From assembly GCA_954871525.1 (NCBI GenBank), contig OX940872.1, positions 10,997,180 through 11,061,179 of the forward strand: a DNA stretch of 64,000 nucleotides, in the 5' to 3' direction. This document shows positions 57,589-64,000 of the stretch, piece by piece. A program made the position numbers and the translations under genes. The stretch comes from Parietaria judaica (taxonomy: Eukaryota > Streptophyta > Magnoliopsida > Rosales > Urticaceae). The stretch's first letter is position 1; each line of letters starts with the position of its first letter. The notes under the pieces are model-generated. The model searched no databases, was not told where the DNA came from, and saw only the letters and a list, made by a program, of their open reading frames with translations.

Positions 57589-57996
57589 GTTAGTCCCATA
57601 TATTATCAAGTGTAAAACATTTGGTAAAATGAAGAACAGATTTCCTGCTAGCAGTCCGATGAGATTCTAGTCGGGTAACCCTTTTGCGATGAAGCCTTTT
57701 TTGAGCAAATGTTGCGATGAAGTGTACCGATGAAGTTCGGCGATGACCCTTCGTGCTAAATACCCTTCACATTCCCGATCGCTTCTGCCACTGGGCCCCA
57801 CGTCGATTCTCTTTCCCAAATTGTCACCCTCGAATCCCATGCAAATCTTTTCAGCATTAAATGCTGACGTTCTACACTCGATTTCTTTTGGGGTTTACCA
57901 TGGCTCGCCAATCTCCACCGTCGATGGCTTTTGCATTCTTTAAATTCGGACTATTAGATCGATTCGCGACTCTTCGTTTGCTTTCTTCCTCTTCTC

Positions 57997-58004
57997 TATA
58001 AATA
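57997..58004 (+). promoter_or_regulatory. TATA box of the antisense gene
   Basis: TATAAATA in 'cttctctataaatataagg', preceded by a C/T-rich stretch and 157 bp before the ATG at 58161. It is on the strand opposite to the retrotransposon. Confidence 0.6.
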
Positions 58005-58160
58005 TAAGGCTTCCGTTCCTCATCCAAACACTTCCCTTCTTTTGCAAGCTTTCTTTGTCTCTGGTTTTGCTTGCGATTTCTTCTCCGAAACTCTCACTTC
58101 CTTATTCTTTCTCTCAAATCCCTTACTTCTCCTCTCCATACTTCTTCAAACTCTCCTTCA

Positions 58161-58850
58161 ATGGCATCCTCTGGTATCGGACCGGTGTTCTAGACTCGGA
58201 GCCTCGCTCCAATATGACGAAAGCGAGGCTGAAAGAAATCGAGAAGGAGTTCGTGGAATCCGACGCCTTTCCGGCGCGTCTTCCCTACAGAGGCAAACTT
58301 GGCGACGCCCCCCAAGACGACTACGTTTGCCTCTACGAGGCATTCTTCTCGATCGTCGGCCTCTATCTTCCGATGCTAAAATTTGATCGTGGAGTTTCTC
58401 TAGGCCTTCAGGGTTCCGATCACTCAAGTGAGCCCTAACAGCATCCGCCTTCTCCTTTGCACGCTGGCAATCGAACGTGAGCAGAAGTTGGACCTGATCC
58501 TTGAAGACCTGATGCGCCTTTTCAAGTTCTCCCGAAATCGAAGAATCTGGGACATTTCTCCATCTCCCATCGCGTCTGAGAGCACATTCTCGAGCGCACG
58601 CTGTCGAACGAATCTGGCTGGGAGAATAAATACTTCTTTGTCAGGGTGGACCGGGCCGTTTTCGGCCGCAACTACAAATTTCTGCCGAGGGAGTGAGTCC
58701 TCGAAGGAGTAGATCTCCCTAAGTATAAGCCCGTGGAGGGCGGAGAAGAAGAAGAAAGATTCGAGAAAGTTCATAAAGGCCCTCCTCGCTAACCTTCGCC
58801 GGGATTGGAGTAGCAAATTCGCAGATCAGCGCCTCGTGAAGTCTGTAGTT
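58161..58850 (+). pseudogene. Antisense retrotransposon gene, 'putative gypsy type transposon' (Transposase_28-like) remnant
   Basis: Starts MASSGIGPVF, then hits a stop/frameshift near 58190. The next segment is DSEPRSNMTKARLKEIEKEF followed by ARLPYRGKLGDAPQDDYVCL and YEAFFSIVGLYLP. After a shift near 58400 it continues ITQVSPNSIRLLL..., and after another near 58600 WENKYFFVRVDRAVF. The sequence of blocks (ARLP...G...YEAFF...GL..P; then QV-PNS; then W...FFVRV) is that of the plant-specific family annotated as putative gypsy type transposon (PF04195), recalled. It runs opposite to the element's own transcription; extra antisense genes are known from Tat-lineage Ty3/gypsy elements. At least three frameshifts and a stop make it a pseudogene. 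Confidence 0.7.
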
Positions 58851-59379
58851 TTCTAGCTGGTTCCCGTTCTTGGGCCTGCCCCGGACGCTTCGCTGAGGAC
58901 GAGCTTTTCTCGCGAGCTTGTTCCTGAAGGAGCGGAAAAAGTTTTCACCCAAGCCAAAGAAGAAAACCAGGATGGACTCTGTTGATGACAGGACGAGTTC
59001 TTCGGCGTCGAGCAGTGGGAGTAGATCTTTGGCTCTGGCACGAAATCCCTTCTCGTCATTATATCCGAGCTCGTCGAATATTAGGAATTTTATCCCATAC
59101 TTTATCATGAATAGGTTTCCGATCATGTCGTCGATGGTGATTTTGTGGCAACCTGGTACACACTACTTGACGATCATTGGGTTGTTATCATTAGGACCGC
59201 TTTTAAGGCAATGTTCGTAATTTCGTAACACATGTATAGCGTTATGGTTTCCATCCGCCCCTGGGATCTTGCTGCTGGGTTCATAAGATTTTCATCTTTG
59301 ATCTTCTCCCGCATTGACCAGTCAACGCTGAGATTCCGCCATAAGAGGTTGTTGCCTCGAACTTCGTCTCGCAACGACG

Positions 59380-62311
59380 TGTTGGACATATGTGTCCTTA
59401 AACAAGATATTTTATCCATTTGTAAAATATTATGACATGTTATTTAATAAAGATGATACTTATTATGTTAATCTTATTATAGTTTCTGGTATAGTAAATT
59501 AGAATGTTTATTTCCTTAGTTCATAAATGATGCAATTATGTTATTATTATCACAACAGAGTCAATGTGAGGAAGAATTAATAATCATAATAAATGAACTT
59601 AAAACGTCTGTGACCTTATTGAATGGGTGGGAGCCCATTAATCGTGTAAGGTCATTAATGTGACTAAGTGACAACCCTATTCTGGATTATGTGTGTGTGT
59701 CACACTCACTAGAAGTGCATTAAGTATGAAGTGCTTCATACTGGACTGGACCTGACTTAAACTCAAGAATTTATCATAATAAGACCGTCACTGATAACTT
59801 GAAGTTGAGTCACAAATACATGATCAAATGGATATTAGTTCTAAGTCCTGACTGCTCTTGAGTCTGAGCTATTGGCTTGATTGTTCTATGATTTAACTGT
59901 TAAAGAACATGAGATATGACCACTGTTCCTAACACTATTATTTTGTGAACATGATAGTTAAAAGTAAGGATATCTTGATCATATACATGGGAATCACACG
60001 GCTCTCTTCAGAGTCATGATGGTTTCCTGGATTGTCAGTGGTGAGAAGTGAGAGGTACTCGTGCGCAACTTATGAATCAAAACCATAAGTAGCTTTCTCA
60101 TAATATCAATTACTGAGTCAAGAAGGAAAATGCAATGAGAGGCATTACGGTAAAAACTGCCTGATCATGTGTGAATAATCAAGTGAAAGAACAATAACCC
60201 GAATTTGATTGTATCAATGGATACCCTGCTGATATAAAGGGAATAATATATACCGTATCACTAAAGAGTGCAGCCTCGTGTCTATAGTGGAATCACTTCG
60301 AGGTTTGACGAATAACTAGCAGTTCGTTGGAGCTTAACTGATACGGGTCCCTGGTCCCTAGGATAGCTCCGTAACGGATGATACGTACGTGATTAAAATA
60401 CATTCTGGATAATGTTAAATTATTTGGCTAGACTTATAAAACTGAAAGGTCTGTGGCAGACGTCGGATAGTTTTATCGTCAGCGTGGCAAAAGTACCATA
60501 TCTTGGTACACGAAATTAACTGATAAAATAAAGTTATAATTTAGATTTCCTATCAGCACCATATTGTTGGAATTTAAATTCTAAGAAACTTTCCTTTTTT
60601 AACCAAGTCATTTCGACAGATGATTAGTGATTTATGGATTTTCTAAGTTTATGCTCGGTGCGATAAATTTTGAAATTAAATCACATGTCACAGATTTAAA
60701 TGATGGTGTGGCACCATGACATTTTAATGTGTGCTATTGAGATCATGAAATATTAATATAATTTAATTATTTGGATTTAATTATTATGTTCTTGTTAATA
60801 ATTAATTAATAATTAATAGATTTATATTAATAATAATAATACATATTTAATTATATATATTACATGTTCGATGTGGGCCTGTATGACCTAGCCCACACGA
60901 GTTTGACCTAGCTAGGGTTTTACATTTGCGGCATAAGTACTAAGAGTTTGGTACTTTAGCGAAAAAAAACCCTAAAATCAATCTTATCCTTTAGATCAGA
61001 AATGATTTAATATCAAACGTAGGATTAAGAAAATTGATTTTTGGCCTAACCCTAATTCGAAAATAGAGGCTTGGTGACCATGCTTAGGGTTTTCAAATTT
61101 GACCTAATTAATTATATCCGTTAGATTGGTTTGAGATTTAATCTTTACAGTCGGATTGGAAATTAATTAATTATATTTATATTATATAAATTCGAAGATA
61201 ATACTATAGATAAAATTGAATTAGTCTTTTACCAAGTCTTAAATATTTGATTTTTATCCCGAATTAATTTGATCCATTAGATCGGTCAAAGATTAATCTA
61301 AGCCGTTGTATCTAGATAATTAATTTCGAAATTATCATTAATATATATATATATATATATATAATTCAAAATTAGTAATGAGAAGATAAGATTGGTTAAT
61401 TTGATTTACCAAGTATTTCTTATTTAATTAAATCGCTAATTAATTATATCCATTGGATTTAGATGAGATTGAATCTAAACCTTTGGATTAAGATAATTAA
61501 TTACATTTAATTATAATTTTCCAAATCATATATATATATATATATATATTTATATTCAAATTATATTTAAATAAGAGGATAAGATTGGTTTTTTATTTTA
61601 CCAATTCTTTCTTATTTAATTAAATACAAGTTTAATTATAACAATTGGATCTAGATGAGATTAAATCTCAACCATTGGATTGAAATAATTAAAGTATTTA
61701 ATTACATATATAAAATTCAAATTTTGGAGTGAAAATATCTAATTCGGTTACGGTCTTAAACCTATAAATAGAGGAGTCATTCTAAACATTTTTCACACCT
61801 TCCTCAGTGCAAAAACTCGATCTCTCCCTCTCTCTCTGGGGTTTGCGAGTTTTCTGCCGCTGATCTCTTTTTCTGGTTCGGCTTAGGAGACATTTTTCTC
61901 CGGTAGCTTAAAAAGAACCATCAGTTAAATTTTGCGACGGAGTCCTGCCGACGAAGCCCACGCTTCGGTACGAGGAATCTAGGAAAATATCCCGGAAGAT
62001 CACGGGTGTTTCCCTCAGGCCCTGCGGAGCCCTGCCAAACTTTAGAGTCCGCAACTGAAAACGTCAATCGAGGTACGACCTTATGCATTGGGTTAATAAA
62101 TGCAACCATTTACCGCTTTCTATTTATTTCCTATTCGACTAGCTTATTAATAATGATTATGAAATATTAAATTCGTAATATTTATCGGGTCTTGTTAAAA
62201 TGGTTATTACCCGATATCCGTGCCTTCCATCCGATAACAAGTTTTCCGCTTTATAAAAAAAAAATTAAATGTTATCGGGACGGCTCGGACATCAAATCCC
62301 GATTTCCAACA
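59380..62311 (+). mobile_element. Large solo LTR (2.93 kb), copy 2
   Basis: Ends TGTTGGACATATG...GATTTCCAACA. The sequence is the reverse complement counterpart of 8077-10845 over its length, with numerous substitutions and indels. TATA box CTATAAATAG at 61762-61771 is followed by a leader with (CT)n and then 'gttaataaatgc'. No internal domain is seen. Flanks are CGACG (59375-59379) and CGGAG (62312-62316), matching at only three of five positions, so a clean target duplication is missing. Confidence 0.83.
61762..61771 (+). promoter_or_regulatory. TATA box of solo LTR copy 2
   Basis: CTATAAATAG, conserved with copy 1 (8641-8650, minus). Confidence 0.65.
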
Positions 62312-63674
62312 CGGAGCGCACACCATCTCTACCGTGATGAGCTCCTCGAGGCTTAGGTACAGAAGGACGAAGTTGATGGCAGGATGCGGTCTTCCGGGCT
62401 AGCCGGCACTTATCGGCGTATGGTGCTGGGAATGTTTGTCTGTGACTCTCTGCTGGATTGGCCATTCCAAATATTTCCAACCGTTCTCCATCGCGTGGTC
62501 ATCCTTCTCCTGCGCCTTTGCCGTGAATCCTCCAAGCCGTTCCCAGTCTCCTTCGACGACGTTTTTGCATGTCCTAGATTCGTTTGTGGCTTTCCTCGCG
62601 GAACTTTGGCCGTAGTTAACAACTTGTTTTCCGTGTGCCATATTCCATTCGAGGAAAAAATTAACATGCACTAATTTGAAGTAAGAAGAAATAAAAATAT
62701 TCGAGATTTTCTAGACAAGATGGTATGGATTTTCCTTGAGAGTCACCCGCGTTTTCTTTTGCATGCTCTTCACGCTTTTCCAAACTTCTTATTTATAACC
62801 TCTCATCCCATCATGCATGGACTCTTCGCATTCTCTAACGCTGTTGTCGCTTCGTATCTCCTTGGGAATCCTCTCAGTCATTAATGCGCATGTGTCTTTT
62901 CATCTGACCGGCCGTCTACTCGTCTGTCTTCTTTAATGCAGGGAGTCCGTACGTCTTCTCTCCTACACCTTTTTTGCCACTGGAGTTGCCTCTTAGATCC
63001 TTCTCGACGCTCTTGCACGTGTGACCGTTACCTCGAGCAGATATGTTTTCGTTACAAAACGTCCATGAGAATCATAAAAATAATATATATATGCTATATA
63101 TATATATATATATATGATAAAAGATATGTTTTACCTGAATTTTTAAATTTAGTGTCACATTAAGTTATTTATTCGTATTATATAGCATGTATTCTTTTTG
63201 TTCTCTTCAAAATTATGTGTTTATATGGATTATGGACTAGCCGTGTATACATTGCCAATCTCCATATTTAGCTCATGATTATAGATATAAAAAATCTATT
63301 TTCGTGATCCGTGAATGATACTCATTAATAATTGTTTGTATGAAATATATAAGCTCATTAAACGCATTCATGCGTTTCGTTTGTTATTCAACAACACATT
63401 GACTATGTCATAAATTACTGGTGTTTGGGAACACCAATCATCAGACGCAATTTAAAATAATTTGATTCTCCAGACTTTATATATATCTATATATATATAT
63501 ATAGATATATCATGCAGCTTTTACATGACTTATTAAACTTTTTTTACGTGATATATTTCATATTTTTGACATTTATCTAGTACAAAACCATTGATAAACC
63601 TCTAACTATATAAAGAGTATTTTACGAATTCCGAAACCGTATGACTCGAGTTTTAATACTAAAACAAAACTAGC
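62312..63674. other. GC-balanced stretch (62312-63060) and AT-rich DNA
   Basis: The first ~750 bp has coding-like composition and overlapping 60-96-codon frames on both strands (for example 62399-62671 minus), but none resembles a known family. A 'cttatttataacctc' TATA-like word occurs at ~62789. It may be the continuation of the truncated LTR element or another old repeat. From 63070 the DNA is AT-rich with TA runs. Confidence 0.35.
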
Positions 63675-63692
63675 AACTCATCTTGTACGAGT
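63675..63692. repeat. 18-bp direct repeat left of SINE
   Basis: AACTCATCTTGTACGAGT, matching 63775-63792 with one C/T difference. Confidence 0.85.
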
Positions 63693-63774
63693 GGTTGATA
63701 GGATAGCCTAGTGGTAATTTCACACCACCTTCAAAATGGAGGTTGTGGGTTCGATCTCAACTGCACCAAAAAGA
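63693..63774 (+). mobile_element. Very short tRNA-like SINE (~82 bp)
   Basis: It contains a box A-like TAGCCTAGTGG (63704-63714) and box B-like GGTTCGATCTC (63748-63758), the internal RNA polymerase III promoter spacing of tRNA genes, and ends with 'gcaccaaaaaga'. It is framed by 18-bp direct repeats, as expected for LINE-mediated insertion. A tRNA cloverleaf does not fold convincingly, and no tRNA identity can be given. Confidence 0.65.
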
Positions 63775-63792
63775 AACTCATCTTGTATGAGT
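63775..63792. repeat. 18-bp direct repeat right of SINE
   Basis: AACTCATCTTGTATGAGT; pairs with 63675-63692. Confidence 0.85.
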
Positions 63793-64000
63793 AAATAATA
63801 AAAGTTAACTGACTATATCAGTGTACGTCCCGTACCAGAAGAGTAAAAAAAAACAAAAAACAAAAATAAATGCATGGCTTTAAGATGTTGTAATTATTAT
63901 CCTTATGAGTAGCATTTCCAGTAAAAAGAAAGATAAAAAGATCGTATTGAGTCACGTCAGAGACGCTTTCTTTAAAGTGATTCGCCTCCTCTACCAGACA

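Larger units (their letters stand above)
57589..59379 (-). mobile_element. Internal 3' part of the truncated LTR element
   Basis: On the minus strand the last ~45 bp before the LTR closely match the same position of the 5.9-kb element: 'cattttaccaa...acacttgata' plus GGGACTAAC. This links the two families. The region contains an antisense gene remnant (58161-58850, plus strand) with its own TATA box. It is cut at 59379 by the second solo LTR; whether the GC-balanced DNA at 62312-63060 is its continuation is unclear. Confidence 0.7.

Noticed and set aside
62384..62674. 96-codon plus and 90/85-codon minus frames
   Set aside because: They overlap one another in GC-balanced repeat-like DNA, and none has a family signature; the evidence is not enough for a gene call.
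63693..63774. Functional tRNA gene
   Set aside because: Box A and B are present but stems do not pair into a proper cloverleaf, and the unit is flanked by 18-bp duplications typical of retroposition.

Overview
This window is nuclear DNA from a flowering plant, most likely a eudicot. It is AT-rich with a few GC-rich coding islands. Four host genes are recognisable: a partial DUF688-like gene at the left edge, an intron-free XRCC3 (RAD51-paralogue) gene, an intron-free TML gene (TPLATE-complex muniscin-like subunit) and a small plant-specific UCP031279/DUF1645-type gene. XRCC3 and TML are neighbours in Arabidopsis (At5g57450 and At5g57460), so their order here is conserved microsynteny. The species cannot be named from the sequence alone.

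Layout. 1-308: 5' end of the DUF688-like gene (minus). 309-8024: AT-rich intergenic DNA with hAT-type MITEs, a truncated Ty1/copia RNase H fragment with its LTR, and one pogo/Emigrant-like end. 8025-13019: a tandem array of three ~0.7 kb LTRs separated by 25-bp primer-binding-site/polypurine-tract junctions; one LTR is split by a 2.8-kb solo LTR. 13577-14458: XRCC3. About 16259-25758: a Helitron candidate, split by an intact 5.9-kb non-autonomous LTR retrotransposon (18466-24405) whose interior is mostly minisatellites. 28240-28992: a hAT-type element in the TML promoter. 29327-31246: TML. About 31660-36664: plastid DNA in the nucleus (ycf1 piece joined to a clpP-psbB piece). 36665-43842: a gene-poor stretch. 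43843-44526: the UCP031279-like gene. 45090-45345: possible second plastid fragment. From 47000: one end of a CACTA transposon. 48933-54573: a complete but mutated Ty1/copia element. 56839-59379: 3' part of a third element related to the array LTRs, with a decayed antisense gene. 59380-62311: a second copy of the 2.8-kb solo LTR, inverted relative to the first. 63675-63792: a very short tRNA-like SINE flanked by 18-bp duplications.

The host genes do not form a functional unit. XRCC3 acts in homologous recombination and TML in clathrin-mediated endocytosis; they are linked only by ancestral position. The main story is nested transposition. At least three related LTR families share LTR ends, an LTR palindrome with paired W-box cores, a TGGCGCC-type primer site and a GGGGGACTAAC-type polypurine tract. 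They appear as a minimal LTR-only element, a minisatellite-filled non-autonomous element and a truncated element with an antisense gene. The most unusual structure is the triple-LTR array carried between a single pair of 5-bp target duplications.
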